A DNA stretch of 47,602 bases from Treponema sp. (GCA_016293495.1 JAEDED010000017.1:1-47602); one strand, 5' to 3'; positions 23,480 to 32,548 are shown, counted from the stretch's first letter. Made by a program: numbers and translations. The notes: a model not told the origin generated them from the letters alone.

Positions 23480-24955
23480 CTATTGAATATTCAGAGCTTC
23501 AATTCCTGCTCCGTCTGAAACAGCTTCTGCATTGTTGTTTGCAACTACTGCAATTTCATGAACCATCTGTGCTGTTGTCTTATTAGAATCGCCTGCTCTT
23601 TCGTCAAACTCTTCTTCAGGAATATCAATTCCTGAAAGTGCAGCAAGTTTTGAAAGGGAATCATTCATTGTACAGTGATCGTATTCTTCCTGCTTAAGGA
23701 ATTCTTCAACTGCGTCATGCATATCGATTGCTTTATCAATTGCAGGTGAATTGCCTTTCTGGTAAGCACCTGTTGTAATCATAAGTTCATTGTTTTCGTA
23801 AGCAGACATAAGTTCGCGGACATAACCGCAGGCTTTCTTTGTCTGTGCTCCTGTAACACGTCTCGACAGACGGCTGATGCTCTGGAGAACATCAATTGCA
23901 GGATAATGATAAGCCTGAGCAAGTTTACGGTTAAGAACGATGTGTCCGTCCAACGTACCGCGAACTTTATCGGTAATAGGTTCGTTCATATCATCTGAGT
24001 CAACGAGAACATTATAGAAAGCTGTAATAGTACCTTTGTCGTTTGTACCGGCACGTTCGAGCAATTTTGGAATCATATCGAATACGCTAGGTGGATAACC
24101 TTTTTGTGCAGGTGGTTCACCTTTTGCAAGACCAATTTCGCGCTGAGCATGAGCAAAACGGGTAACGTTATCAAACATGAACATAACGTCTTTTCCCTGA
24201 TCTCTAAAGTATTCAGCAACAGCAGTAGCAACATAAGATGCGCGAAGACGACAGATTGAAGGCTGGTCACTTGTTGCAACAATAACAACACTTCGCTTTA
24301 AGCCTTCTTCACCAAGGTCGCGGTTAATAAAGTCGAGTACTTCGCGTCCACGTTCTCCAATCAAGGCAATTACGTTAACGTCAGCATTTGTGTTTCTTGC
24401 AATCATGCTTAAAAGAGTTGATTTACCGACACCGGAACCTGCAAAGATTCCGAGACGCTGTCCTTTTCCTACTGTGAGCAAAGTGTCGATTGCACGAACG
24501 CCTGTTGTAATACGCTTGTCGATCGGGCGGCGTGTCATTGGATCTGGTGGTTCACAGTCTGCAGGATAATAAGTTTCTGGAACAAGTGAACCTTTTCCAT
24601 CACATGGAGATCCCGTAGCATCGATTACACGGCCAAGAAGACTTTTGCCTACCGGTACCTGGAGGGTCTTACCGGAAGCAACGACATCACAGCCGACTTC
24701 AATTCCACGAGTATTTCCAAATGCAGAAAGTTTTACAGTAGTTCCATCAAGACCAACAACTTCTGCAAGAACTGTAGTCTTTAAGCTAGGAACACGGATT
24801 GTACAAATTTCACCAATTACACTGCGAGGACCTTCACTCTGAATATCAAGTCCGTTTACAGATGTAACGCGTCCAACATAATGAATAGTTGGAGTATCTT
24901 TAACTGTATTGAGATATTTATCTAAATTGAATTCAACATTGTAAGAAGATTTCAT
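23480..24955 (-). CDS. fliI: Flagellar export ATPase FliI
   Basis: FliI is the ATPase that energises and assists flagellar protein export. It is homologous to the F1 beta subunit. The 491-residue protein has Walker A GSGVGKST at 173-180, the ATPase motifs LIGERGREV and VMFMFDNVTRFAHAQRE, and QKGYPPSVFDMIPKLLERAG, which separates FliI from F-type ATPases. It is somewhat longer than usual because of an acidic C-terminal extension (about 455-491). The ribosome binding site GGGTGGGTG lies just before the ATG. It is flanked by fliH and fliJ. Confidence 0.98.
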   Translation of the reverse strand: MKSSYNVEFNLDKYLNTVKDTPTIHYVGRVTSVNGLDIQSEGPRSVIGEICTIRVPSLKTTVLAEVVGLDGTTVKLSAFGNTRGIEVGCDVVASGKTLQVPVGKSLLGRVIDATGSPCDGKGSLVPETYYPADCEPPDPMTRRPIDKRITTGVRAIDTLLTVGKGQRLGIFAGSGVGKSTLLSMIARNTNADVNVIALIGERGREVLDFINRDLGEEGLKRSVVIVATSDQPSICRLRASYVATAVAEYFRDQGKDVMFMFDNVTRFAHAQREIGLAKGEPPAQKGYPPSVFDMIPKLLERAGTNDKGTITAFYNVLVDSDDMNEPITDKVRGTLDGHIVLNRKLAQAYHYPAIDVLQSISRLSRRVTGAQTKKACGYVRELMSAYENNELMITTGAYQKGNSPAIDKAIDMHDAVEEFLKQEEYDHCTMNDSLSKLAALSGIDIPEEEFDERAGDSNKTTAQMVHEIAVVANNNAEAVSDGAGIEALNIQ

Positions 24956-24995
24956 TCACCCACCCAAGAAATCTATCAATTAAATTTTAAGAAAC

Positions 24996-25922
24996 TTAAT
25001 TTGACGGCATGTCAGATTTTGCAACAGTCTTAACAGGAGATATTTCCAAAATCTTCTGTTCAAGTTCTGTAAGCTGACTCGAAATACGAGCATCAATAGC
25101 ACCGAAGTCAGTTTCAACAATACAACCGCCTTTTTCAACTGTTGTATCTTCAACTACTGTAATTGACTTAACTGCTTCAACACGGTCAATAAAGTCCTGA
25201 GTATGTTCTGTTGTAAGTTTAACGTCTTCAAGGTTAACACGGATTGTAACATCTCCGCGGCCTTTAACTTTTTTGAGAGCCTGAAGGACGTTATTCATAA
25301 TTACAGTTTTCTGATTTTCAGAAATAATTTTAACAACTTTACGAGCCATGAGAACTACAAGTTCAACAATCTGATATTCTGTTTCACTTAAAATTTCTTC
25401 ACGACGTTTCATAACAGCATCAAGAATGTTGTGCATTCTTTCTACAAGGCGCTCAGCTTCTTTCTGTCCGTCCTGATAACCTGCTTCGTAACCTGTATCG
25501 TATCCCTGTTTCTTTGATTCATTAATAATTTTATCGCGCTCAGCCTGTGCTTCTGCAATAATATTGTCAGCTTCTGCTTTTGCCTCTGCTTTTAATTTTG
25601 CAGCTTCATTTTCTGCCTGAGTTTTTATTATCTGAGCCTGATCTGTCTGACGCTTAACTTCGGCAAAGGCTGCATCTTCGGCTTTCTTTACGATTTCGTC
25701 AGCTTTTCTCTGAGCTTCATCCAGCATTCCCTGTTTTTCAATTTCAAACTGTTTCTTATACTCTTCTGCTTCGCGACGGAGATCATCAGCTGTAGGTCCG
25801 GTATATTCAGGAACTTCTTCTACAACTTCTTCTACAACCGGAGCGTAATCATGGAGTAATCTTAACTGAAACTTTTCTTCTTTGTTCTTAATTTCGTTTG
25901 AACGGAATACTGTCTTTGCCAT
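24996..25922 (-). CDS. fliH: Flagellar assembly protein FliH
   Basis: FliH regulates FliI and links it to the switch complex. The 308-residue protein has the expected layout. After a short N-terminal region comes a long charged Ala/Glu/Lys-rich coiled coil (about 45-145; AEAKAEADNIIAEAQAERDK). The FliH/YscL C-terminal domain follows, with GYDTGYEAGYQDGQKEAERL and ELVVLMARKVVK and ending in a predicted beta-rich segment. It lies between fliG and fliI and has an AGGAAA ribosome binding site. Confidence 0.93.
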   Translation of the reverse strand: MAKTVFRSNEIKNKEEKFQLRLLHDYAPVVEEVVEEVPEYTGPTADDLRREAEEYKKQFEIEKQGMLDEAQRKADEIVKKAEDAAFAEVKRQTDQAQIIKTQAENEAAKLKAEAKAEADNIIAEAQAERDKIINESKKQGYDTGYEAGYQDGQKEAERLVERMHNILDAVMKRREEILSETEYQIVELVVLMARKVVKIISENQKTVIMNNVLQALKKVKGRGDVTIRVNLEDVKLTTEHTQDFIDRVEAVKSITVVEDTTVEKGGCIVETDFGAIDARISSQLTELEQKILEISPVKTVAKSDMPSN

Positions 25923-25974
25923 TTTTTATTTCCTAAAAAACTTTATACTGCGTATCAAATAATTTTACGCAGCA

Positions 25975-27075
25975 TCAAGTAACAAGTTCGTCTTCTCCAG
26001 AACGGGCAATAACGATATCTCCCTTTTCTTCGAGACGACGGATTGTAGATACGATTTTCTGCTGGGCTTCTTCTACGTCCTTCAAACGAACTGGTCCCAT
26101 GAATTCCATATCTTCTTTCAACATACTTGCAGCACGTTTTGACATGTTGCGGAAAATCTTATCCTGTACTTCAGTATCAACTGATTTAAGCGCTTTTGCA
26201 AGTTCCTGTGTATCGACTTCGCGAAGTACCTTCTGAATAGAACGGTCGTCGAGCATAACGATATCTTCGAATACGAACATACGTTTCTTGATTTCTTCTG
26301 CCAAGTCTGGATCTTCTTCTTCGAGAGATTCGATAATAGCTTTTTCAGAAGAACGGTCAACAAGGTTGAGGATTTCAACGATAGATTCAACACCACCGGC
26401 AGCAGTGTAGTCTTCTGAAGAAAGTGTAGAAAGTTTCTTTTCAAGTACGCGTTCAACTTCGCGCAATACATCAGGTGAAGTTCGGTCCATTGTTGCAAGA
26501 CGTTTTGAAACTTCAGGCTGCATTTCTTCAGGCAGGTTCTGCAAAATGATGGCAGCTTTTCCCGGTTCGAGGTAAGCAAGAATCAAAGCGATTGTCTGAG
26601 GATATTCCTGCTGGATAAAGTTGAGCAAATGCGCAGGATCTGTACGACGGATAAAGTCGAACGGACGAACCTGAAGGCTTGAAGTAAGACGGTTGATGAT
26701 GTCGATAGCTTTCTGCGAACCGAGAGATTTTTCGAGGAGTTCGCGGGCATAATCGATACCACCGGTTGTGATAAAGTTCTGCGCATTCATGAGGTCCTGG
26801 AATTCTTCGAGGACCTGATCTTTTAATTCTGCGTCTACTGTTTCAAGACGTGCGATTTCAAATGTTAATGTTTCTACTTCGTCTTCGCGAAGGTGCTTCA
26901 TGATTTCTGATGAAACATCACTTCCGACAGATACAAGGAAGATTGCAGCTTTCTGGCGACCAGTTAAGCTTTTAATATCCTTGCTCTTTTTAGAAGATGG
27001 AGCAGTTGCAGGTTTTAAAGTTCCTGGTTTTGGAACTGGCTTTGGATTACTTTTTGGTTTTGCTTCGTCTGCCAT
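25975..27075 (-). CDS. fliG: Flagellar motor switch protein FliG
   Basis: FliG is the rotor protein that interacts with the stator and sits on the FliF MS ring. The 366-residue protein has a Pro/Lys-rich N-terminal extension (about 1-38) followed by FliG_N (LTGRQKAAIFLVSVG) and the middle domain with EYPQTIALILAYLEPGKAA (EHPQ-like motif). The C-terminal torque domain has MFVFEDIVMLDDRSIQKVLR and charged residues that contact the stator. Treponemes often carry two FliG copies; this one, in the fliF-fliG-fliH operon, has the main rotor form. GGAGGAG precedes the start, 4 bp after fliF. Confidence 0.97.
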   Translation of the reverse strand: MADEAKPKSNPKPVPKPGTLKPATAPSSKKSKDIKSLTGRQKAAIFLVSVGSDVSSEIMKHLREDEVETLTFEIARLETVDAELKDQVLEEFQDLMNAQNFITTGGIDYARELLEKSLGSQKAIDIINRLTSSLQVRPFDFIRRTDPAHLLNFIQQEYPQTIALILAYLEPGKAAIILQNLPEEMQPEVSKRLATMDRTSPDVLREVERVLEKKLSTLSSEDYTAAGGVESIVEILNLVDRSSEKAIIESLEEEDPDLAEEIKKRMFVFEDIVMLDDRSIQKVLREVDTQELAKALKSVDTEVQDKIFRNMSKRAASMLKEDMEFMGPVRLKDVEEAQQKIVSTIRRLEEKGDIVIARSGEDELVT

Positions 27076-27079
27076 TATA

Positions 27080-28780
27080 CTACTCCTCCATCAACCATGT
27101 ACGAATAAGCATAGCAACATCTTCTGGATGTTCTTTTGCCATAGCAATTGCATTTTCCTGAAGTTCTGCCCTGCGGCGCTCTTCGACAGACATGGTAACT
27201 TCCATTCCCTCGTTCTGAGCATCCTGAAGAGCCATAATACGAGCCATTTCCTGGCGTCTTCTTTCTTCTTCAGCTTTAATTCTTCTGCGTCTTTCAAGTT
27301 CGCGACTGATAACTCTGTAAAGAATGAATACGATAAGAACAGCAGCAAATCCAATCAATACGAGAATGATTGTCATACGAGTCTGTCTTTCTCTTCTTAT
27401 CTTTTCATCTTCTGCGTCGAATTCTTCCTGGTGATCAACACTGATATTTCTTACAACAACCTGATAGCTGCGGCGTTTGTCATACCCGATAGCACCTTCA
27501 ACGATATCAGCAATCTCTGTAAGTTCTTCTTTAGGAACAGGCTGATAAGTACGTTTGATTCTGCCTTTTTCAAAGATGATGTTTCCGCCGTCATCAAGAT
27601 CTTTAGTCCAGATTCCATCAACGTTGACAGAAACTGTAATACGGTCAATTGTAGGATGATATTCTTCTGATATATTATCGGTATTTACAAGGAAATTTTG
27701 AGTAGCTCCTGTTTCAATCTGACGTCCGATAACATTTGACATATCATCATAAACAGGAGGATTATTACCTTCAGTTCCTGTAGGTCCCTGAGGGTTAAAG
27801 CCTGTTCCCTGCCATTCACGGGTAACAGTCTGAGAAGAACCAACAACTGAGTCTACAATTTCTGAGTCATCATAAGGAGTATCTTTATTGTCTTCTTTTC
27901 TTACAAAAGGCCTGTAGTGAACAGATTCTGTGTGGCGTTCAGCAAAGTTCATATCAATTTTAACGCTTACGTCATTGATGCGTTTAGTACCTTTGATTCC
28001 CTGAAGCTGCTGCAAAACCTGAGCACGATAATAATTCTCAAGTTTCTGAACAAGCTTCTGTTCTTTTTCAATAAGTGAAAGACGTGTAGCCAGTTCCATT
28101 CCGGTATCATCATTAAGAGGAATACCGCTGACATCTGTAATAAAAAGATTATCTTTAAGGAGTCCATCAACAGCTGACAAAACAAGGTTTTCAACACCCT
28201 TGATTTTCTGTCTGTTTGAAGCAAGGTCACTTCCGTACGACAATGTAAGGATAACACTGGCTTTTACTGGAGTCTGATCATTTTTGAAAAGCTTATCTGG
28301 AGGAAGTACAAGTTCAACATTTGCTTTTGAAATATCATCAAGAGCTTCAAGGTGCTGTTCGATCGCAACCTTCATTGCTCTCTGCTTCTTTACGTTCTGT
28401 TCTGCATCAGTTGTTGACCATCCGCGATCGTAATAACCTGCAAAAGGATCTGCCATAGCAGGAAGACGGCCTTCGTTCATAATGATAGTGCGGGATCTGA
28501 TTGCAGTTTTTTCATCGTTTACATAAATGTAATCTGCACTGTCTGTCCAGGCTTTAATATTATCCTGATCAAGGCGGAGAAGAATCTGTGACTGGTCAGG
28601 TTCATGAACCGGAGTCTGTAAAATACGAACGCCTGTATTTCCACCTGAGAATCTGAAGCCCAATACAATAGCAAGAACTACTGCAAGGACAATACCAATA
28701 GCAATGACTTTTTGTGTTATGGACCACTTAGCCCACTTTTCCTTTAAATTGGAAACGAGCTTTTTGAACCATTCGTTCAT
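27080..28780 (-). CDS. fliF: Flagellar MS-ring protein FliF
   Basis: FliF forms the MS ring in the inner membrane, the platform for the rotor and export gate. The 566-residue protein has a first membrane helix at about 26-45 and ring-building motifs. These include ILLRLDQDNIKAWTDSADYI, RAMKVAIEQHLEALDDI (elements of the YscJ/FliF domain) and ANVELVLPPDKLF. The second helix lies at about 475-497 (ILVLIGFAAVLIVFILYRVI). A cytoplasmic tail ends MLIRTWLMEE, which binds FliG. GGGAGGGG is the ribosome binding site. A terminator and a candidate promoter upstream suggest it starts its own transcription unit. Confidence 0.97.
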   Translation of the reverse strand: MNEWFKKLVSNLKEKWAKWSITQKVIAIGIVLAVVLAIVLGFRFSGGNTGVRILQTPVHEPDQSQILLRLDQDNIKAWTDSADYIYVNDEKTAIRSRTIIMNEGRLPAMADPFAGYYDRGWSTTDAEQNVKKQRAMKVAIEQHLEALDDISKANVELVLPPDKLFKNDQTPVKASVILTLSYGSDLASNRQKIKGVENLVLSAVDGLLKDNLFITDVSGIPLNDDTGMELATRLSLIEKEQKLVQKLENYYRAQVLQQLQGIKGTKRINDVSVKIDMNFAERHTESVHYRPFVRKEDNKDTPYDDSEIVDSVVGSSQTVTREWQGTGFNPQGPTGTEGNNPPVYDDMSNVIGRQIETGATQNFLVNTDNISEEYHPTIDRITVSVNVDGIWTKDLDDGGNIIFEKGRIKRTYQPVPKEELTEIADIVEGAIGYDKRRSYQVVVRNISVDHQEEFDAEDEKIRRERQTRMTIILVLIGFAAVLIVFILYRVISRELERRRRIKAEEERRRQEMARIMALQDAQNEGMEVTMSVEERRRAELQENAIAMAKEHPEDVAMLIRTWLMEE

Positions 28781-28849
28781 CTGACCCCTCCCGAGAACGA
28801 ATATGAAAAATTTATAGAAATGTCGAAATTTTATACAATTTTATATTTT

Positions 28850-28878
28850 ATTATAACACAGTTATTAAATTCTGAAAA
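28850..28878 (-). promoter_or_regulatory. Candidate promoter of the fliF-fliJ unit
   Basis: On the minus strand TTTTCA (28878-28873), 17 nt, and a perfect TATAAT (28855-28850) lie 69 bp before the fliF ATG, downstream of a terminator that follows fliE. The region 28781-29001 has no gene. Confidence 0.5.
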
Positions 28879-28923
28879 GGGGAAATTTTAATAAGTAGAT
28901 AATTAATCAAATTTCATCAGGAC

Positions 28924-28954
28924 AAAAAAAAGACGGAAAACTTCAGTTTCCGCC
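28924..28954 (-). terminator. Terminator between fliE and fliF
   Basis: On the minus strand GGCGGAAAC pairs with GTTTTCCGTC around a TGAA loop (one bulge, one G-U pair) and is followed by seven T (28930-28924). It lies about 50 bp after the fliE stop and would separate flgB-flgC-fliE from fliF-fliJ. A T-run on the other side makes it possibly bidirectional. Confidence 0.75.
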
Positions 28955-29001
28955 TTTTTAATGTGCAGTCAGGTTTAGTTCCTGTTGCATTTATTTATTG
29001 A

Positions 29002-29337
29002 TTATCTTGTAGTTGTAATTTCGTTCCAGCCTGTTACAACTCTGTCTACTACTGTTTTTGCAAGGCTCAAAGACATCTGGGCTTTTGCCATTGCAGTTGT
29101 AATGTCATGAATGTCTACGCTTTCAGGATCAACGATTGACTTCTGAGTAAGAGCATCAACTTCCATCTGCTGGTCATTCATTTTTGAAATAGCTTCCATG
29201 ATGTAGCTGTCAAAAGATTTACGGTATTTATCTGTTGTTTCTTCAGCAGCAGAAGTAAGATTTGCAGTTACAGTTGTGTAACCTGTACTTGAAAATGTTT
29301 TGCTCATGTTGAGCACATCAAAATTGTTAACTGTCAT
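29002..29337 (-). CDS. fliE: Flagellar hook-basal body protein FliE
   Basis: FliE joins the MS ring to the rod and is exported early. The 111-residue protein ends with the typical DIHDITTAMAKAQMSLSLAK segment and TVVDRVVTGWNEI. The family's length and helical character are kept. I chose the ATG at 29337 because AAGGTGGGG lies just before it. An in-frame GTG at 29346 overlaps that ribosome binding site. It follows flgC by about 29 bp and precedes a terminator. Confidence 0.93.
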   Translation of the reverse strand: MTVNNFDVLNMSKTFSSTGYTTVTANLTSAAEETTDKYRKSFDSYIMEAISKMNDQQMEVDALTQKSIVDPESVDIHDITTAMAKAQMSLSLAKTVVDRVVTGWNEITTTR

Positions 29338-29366
29338 ATTCCCCACCTTCCTTAACTATATAGAAA

Positions 29367-29825
29367 TTATCTTCCGATTTCTAGTGCTGCAGAGAACATT
29401 GACTTTGCACCTTCAATTACAGTGGTATTTGCTTCGTAAGCACGGCTTGAAGCAATGAGGTCAACCATTTCGTTTACAATATTTACGTTTGGATATTCTA
29501 CATATCCTTTTTCTGGTCCTGATTTAATTGCGTCCGGATGATTTGGATCATATATTAAAGTTCCGCGGCTTGTATCTTTTACGATTTCCTGAACTTTAAC
29601 ACCTTTTCCTACTCCGTTATCAAGGTTTGAAGGAAGATATGGAGTTCTCCATGTAGGATTTTCATCAGCTGCCGGTTTGAAGATTACTCTTGATCTTTTG
29701 TACGGACCACCGTCCTGAGTTCTTGTAGTTGATGCGTTTGCGATATTATCAGAAATAACGTCGCTCTTTAATCTTTCTGCTGCAAGTCCTGTTGATGCAA
29801 TGTTAATACTAGTGAACAATCCCAT
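29367..29825 (-). CDS. flgC: Flagellar basal-body rod protein FlgC
   Basis: FlgC is a proximal rod subunit crossing the periplasm. The 152-residue protein begins MGLFTSINIASTGLAAERLK and contains VISDNIANASTTRTQDGGPY, the flagellar rod signature. It ends in a helical segment MVDLIASSRAYEANTTVIEG as the family requires. Length is normal. GGGGGA precedes the start. It lies between flgB and fliE. Confidence 0.97.
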   Translation of the reverse strand: MGLFTSINIASTGLAAERLKSDVISDNIANASTTRTQDGGPYKRSRVIFKPAADENPTWRTPYLPSNLDNGVGKGVKVQEIVKDTSRGTLIYDPNHPDAIKSGPEKGYVEYPNVNIVNEMVDLIASSRAYEANTTVIEGAKSMFSAALEIGR

Positions 29826-29862
29826 TTTTATCCCCCTTAATTATTCCCACCAAAAACTATAA

Positions 29863-30285
29863 TTATCTGATTGCAGACATTGCTGTCTTTACCTGCGAAA
29901 ACTCAAAGCTTTCAAGCATTGTCAGCATTTTGTACTGCATCTGAACCTTTACGATGTCCATTGCTTCACTTTCAACATTCACGTTATTACCATTTGCTTT
30001 TTCTGTTGAAAGGTAGTCTGTAACACGACGTGGTTCAACACCCTGGTAATCAATTACATTGTTGATTTTAATATGATATGGTTGTGAAGTCTTAAGTTCA
30101 AAAGCATTCTTTGCCCTTTCTTCAGACTCAAAAGCTCTCTTGAGTTCGCTTTCAAAATTAACCTTTGTTCTCTTAAAATTAGGAACATCTGCATTAGCCA
30201 TGTTGTTAGCAGCTACACTGTAGCGTAAAGTGTTAACATCAAGAGCTCTCTGTATTAAATCAACTGAACGTGTAAATGAATTCAT
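29863..30285 (-). CDS. flgB: Flagellar basal-body rod protein FlgB
   Basis: FlgB is a proximal rod subunit. The 140-residue protein shows VDLIQRALDVNTLRYSVAAN with NMANADVPNFKRTKVNFE, the rod N-terminal signature. At the C-terminus MDIVKVQMQYKMLTMLESFE is the matching C-terminal helix. It is the first gene of the basal-body operon. The ATG lies 7 nt after a sigma-28-like -10 box and has no good Shine-Dalgarno. Confidence 0.97.
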   Translation of the reverse strand: MNSFTRSVDLIQRALDVNTLRYSVAANNMANADVPNFKRTKVNFESELKRAFESEERAKNAFELKTSQPYHIKINNVIDYQGVEPRRVTDYLSTEKANGNNVNVESEAMDIVKVQMQYKMLTMLESFEFSQVKTAMSAIR

Positions 30286-30292
30286 ACTCTAA

Positions 30293-30319
30293 TTGTCGGA
30301 ATTCTAAAAAAATTGTTTA
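30293..30319 (-). promoter_or_regulatory. Sigma-28-like flagellar promoter before flgB
   Basis: On the minus strand TAAA (30319-30316), exactly 15 nt, and TCCGACAA (30300-30293) match the sigma-28 consensus TAAA-N15-GCCGATAA at 10 of 12 positions. The flgB ATG follows after 7 nt, so the mRNA would have almost no leader. A sigma-70 promoter further upstream is not excluded. Confidence 0.6.
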
Positions 30320-30354
30320 GGGGAATTTTTAAGTAATTGAAATAACTTCCGAGT

Positions 30355-30401
30355 AAAAAAAAGGCGCTTTTAAGGGAATTTTCACCTTATAAGCACCTTT
30401 T
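30355..30401 (-). terminator. Terminator after hslU
   Basis: AAAAGGCGCTTTTAAGG (30359-30375) pairs with CCTTATAAGCACCTTTT (30385-30401), with one G-U and one mismatch in 17 bp, and is followed on the minus strand by a run of eight T (30362-30355). It ends the hslU transcript before the flgB promoter. The remaining bases of 30286-30516 show no gene. Confidence 0.85.
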
Positions 30402-30516
30402 CTAATAAACAGCAGCATTGACATATGCCGGAGATCTTTAATCTATGAAATACTGCGCAAAAAATTTTACACGGGTCTGAGAATCTGTTAATAATTACTT
30501 AGCAACTTTGATTTCA

Positions 30517-31986
30517 TTACAATATGTATCTGGACAAATCTTCATTGTTTGCAACATCAGAAACTTTTGAATCTACGTATGCCGCATCAATTGAAATTGT
30601 CTCTCCCTTATGCCCATCTGCTTCAAAAGAAAGTTCATCAAGAACTTTTTCCATAATTGTATGAAGTCTTCGAGCTCCGATATTTTCTGTTTTAGAATTC
30701 AATTCTTCTGCCATTTCGCTGATACGGTCAATTGCTTCTTCCTTGAATTCAAGAGTAACGCCTTCTGTACTGAAAAGCGCAGTATACTGTTTAATCAGAG
30801 CATTTTTCGGCTCTGTGAGGATTCTTTTAAAATCTTCCTTGTTAAGGGAATCAAGCTCTACCCTCAATGGAAATCGTCCCTGAAGTTCAGGAATCAAATC
30901 ACTCGGCTTTGAAAGACTGAACGCACCGGCAGCAATAAAAAGAATGTGCTTTGTATCGACAACGCCCCATTTTGTATTAACATGACAGCCTTCAACGATT
31001 GGAAGAATATCACGCTGAACTCCTTCTCGGCTTACGGCAGGACCGTGGCCAGTTTCACCGTGAACGGCAATCTTATCAATTTCGTCAATAAAAATAATTC
31101 CCGACTGCTGAACTCTTTCTCTTGCAATATCGCTTGCTTTATCAGTATCTACCATGCTTTCGAGAATCTGTTCTGTCAAAATCTTGCGTGCTTCGCTGAC
31201 AGTAACTGTACGCTGTTTTTTACGGGCACCGTTCATCATGTCCTGAATGTTCTGCATGGCTGCTTCAAGGTCATCCATTGAACCGCCGATGATGCTCATA
31301 TTTCCTTTTGGAACAGCATTTACGGAGATTTCGACTTCACGGGTTTCAAGTTTTCCTTCACGAAGCATTACACGGAATTTTTCTCTTGTGGAATTCATCT
31401 GAGCTGATTCTTCGGCTTCTTTTGCCTTTTCTTCTTCAGACTTTTCGTGACTTGGAGCGTGCATTCCGAAAATGTTTCCTAATGCAGCACCGCCAGATTT
31501 TTTTTCACTTCCAGGAAGAAGAAGATCAAGAAGGCGCTCTTCAACTTTATCTTTGCAGCTTTCACGAAGTTCCTCTTCCATCTCGCGTTTAACATTATTA
31601 TAACCGACAGCCATAAGGTCACGGACCATTGATTCTACATCACGGCCGACATAACCTACTTCTGTATATTTTGTTGCTTCAACTTTCAAAAATGGTGCAC
31701 CGCAGAGTTTTGCAAGACGGCGGGCAATTTCTGTCTTACCTACACCAGTAGGCCCGATCATAAGAATATTTTTCGGAGTAATTTCTTCTCTGATATCTTC
31801 TGCAAGTTTAAGACGGCGGGTTCTGTTACGAAGTGCAACTGCCACTGCTTTCTTTGCGTTTTTCTGTCCAATGATATATGCATCAAGTCTTTCTGCAATC
31901 TGTCTTGGTGTTAAATCTTCTGCTTTTACGGCAGCAGGTTTGCCGGCTGTTTCATCTGGGAGAACAATTACATCAGTGTCGCTCAT
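30517..31986 (-). CDS. hslU: ATP-dependent protease ATPase subunit HslU
   Basis: HslU is the hexameric AAA+ unfoldase that feeds the HslV peptidase in the cytoplasm. The 489-residue protein has LTPRQIAERLDAYIIGQKNA, Walker A GPTGVGKT at 78-85, KVEATKYTEVGYVGRDVES (the pore-loop GYVG) and Walker B GIIFIDEIDKIA. It ends in the conserved DLSRYIL, the C-terminal tail that activates HslV. The I-domain (about 110-245) is longer than in E. coli and rich in charged residues. The start codon overlaps the hslV stop (TAATG), a coupled pair. Confidence 0.98.
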   Translation of the reverse strand: MSDTDVIVLPDETAGKPAAVKAEDLTPRQIAERLDAYIIGQKNAKKAVAVALRNRTRRLKLAEDIREEITPKNILMIGPTGVGKTEIARRLAKLCGAPFLKVEATKYTEVGYVGRDVESMVRDLMAVGYNNVKREMEEELRESCKDKVEERLLDLLLPGSEKKSGGAALGNIFGMHAPSHEKSEEEKAKEAEESAQMNSTREKFRVMLREGKLETREVEISVNAVPKGNMSIIGGSMDDLEAAMQNIQDMMNGARKKQRTVTVSEARKILTEQILESMVDTDKASDIARERVQQSGIIFIDEIDKIAVHGETGHGPAVSREGVQRDILPIVEGCHVNTKWGVVDTKHILFIAAGAFSLSKPSDLIPELQGRFPLRVELDSLNKEDFKRILTEPKNALIKQYTALFSTEGVTLEFKEEAIDRISEMAEELNSKTENIGARRLHTIMEKVLDELSFEADGHKGETISIDAAYVDSKVSDVANNEDLSRYIL

Positions 31987-32525
31987 TAAAGTTCCTCTAC
32001 AGTAATATTTGAGTTAGTATAAATACAGATATTGCCGGCAATCTTAAGACTGCGTTCTGCAATTTCGCGTGCTGAATAATCAGAACCGTCAAGGTAAGCA
32101 AGAGCTGCAGAATATGCATAGTTGCCGCCGGAACCGATTGCAAGAACATCATTTTCAGGTTCGATAACGTTTCCGTCACCAGAAATCAAAAGGATCTTTG
32201 ATGCATCTGCTACGATGAGCATTGCTTCAAGCTTCTGAAGGGAACGGTCAGTTCTCCATGCTTTTGCAAGTTCAACAGCACTGCGCTGCAAATCACCATT
32301 GTATGTATTAACTTTTTCTTCAAACTTATCGAGAAGTGTAAATGCATCTGCAACAGAACCGGCAAAACCTGTAAGGATTTTACCGTTGTAGATTTTTCTG
32401 ACTTTGCGAGCATTTCCCTTACAAACTGTATCTCCGAGAGTTACCTGACCGTCACCGGCCATTGCTACTTTTCCGTCTTTTTTAACTGCAATTACTGTAG
32501 TACTGCGAATCTTAGTCTTTCCCAT
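31986..32525 (-). CDS. hslV: ATP-dependent protease peptidase subunit HslV
   Basis: HslV is the proteasome-like peptidase of the HslUV complex. From the ATG at 32525 the protein has 179 residues. STTVIAVKKDGKVAMAGDGQ aligns with the E. coli mature N-terminus MTTIVSVRR. The catalytic threonine is therefore probably Thr9, exposed after removal of an eight-residue propeptide MGKTKIRS. Conserved GFAGSVADAFTLLDKFE and AIGSGGNYAYSAALA are present. The ATG was chosen because GGAAGAG precedes it; a TTG four codons upstream overlaps that site. It lies between xerC and hslU. Confidence 0.97.
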   Translation of the reverse strand: MGKTKIRSTTVIAVKKDGKVAMAGDGQVTLGDTVCKGNARKVRKIYNGKILTGFAGSVADAFTLLDKFEEKVNTYNGDLQRSAVELAKAWRTDRSLQKLEAMLIVADASKILLISGDGNVIEPENDVLAIGSGGNYAYSAALAYLDGSDYSAREIAERSLKIAGNICIYTNSNITVEEL

Positions 32526-32548
32526 ATTCTCTTCCAAATATTTTTATA

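Noticed and set aside
26900..27670. 256-codon open frame on the plus strand across the fliG-fliF junction
   Set aside because: It is antisense to two certain flagellar genes, its product is low-complexity Ser/Phe-rich, and no ribosome binding site is seen; it is a shadow of the opposite-strand codons.
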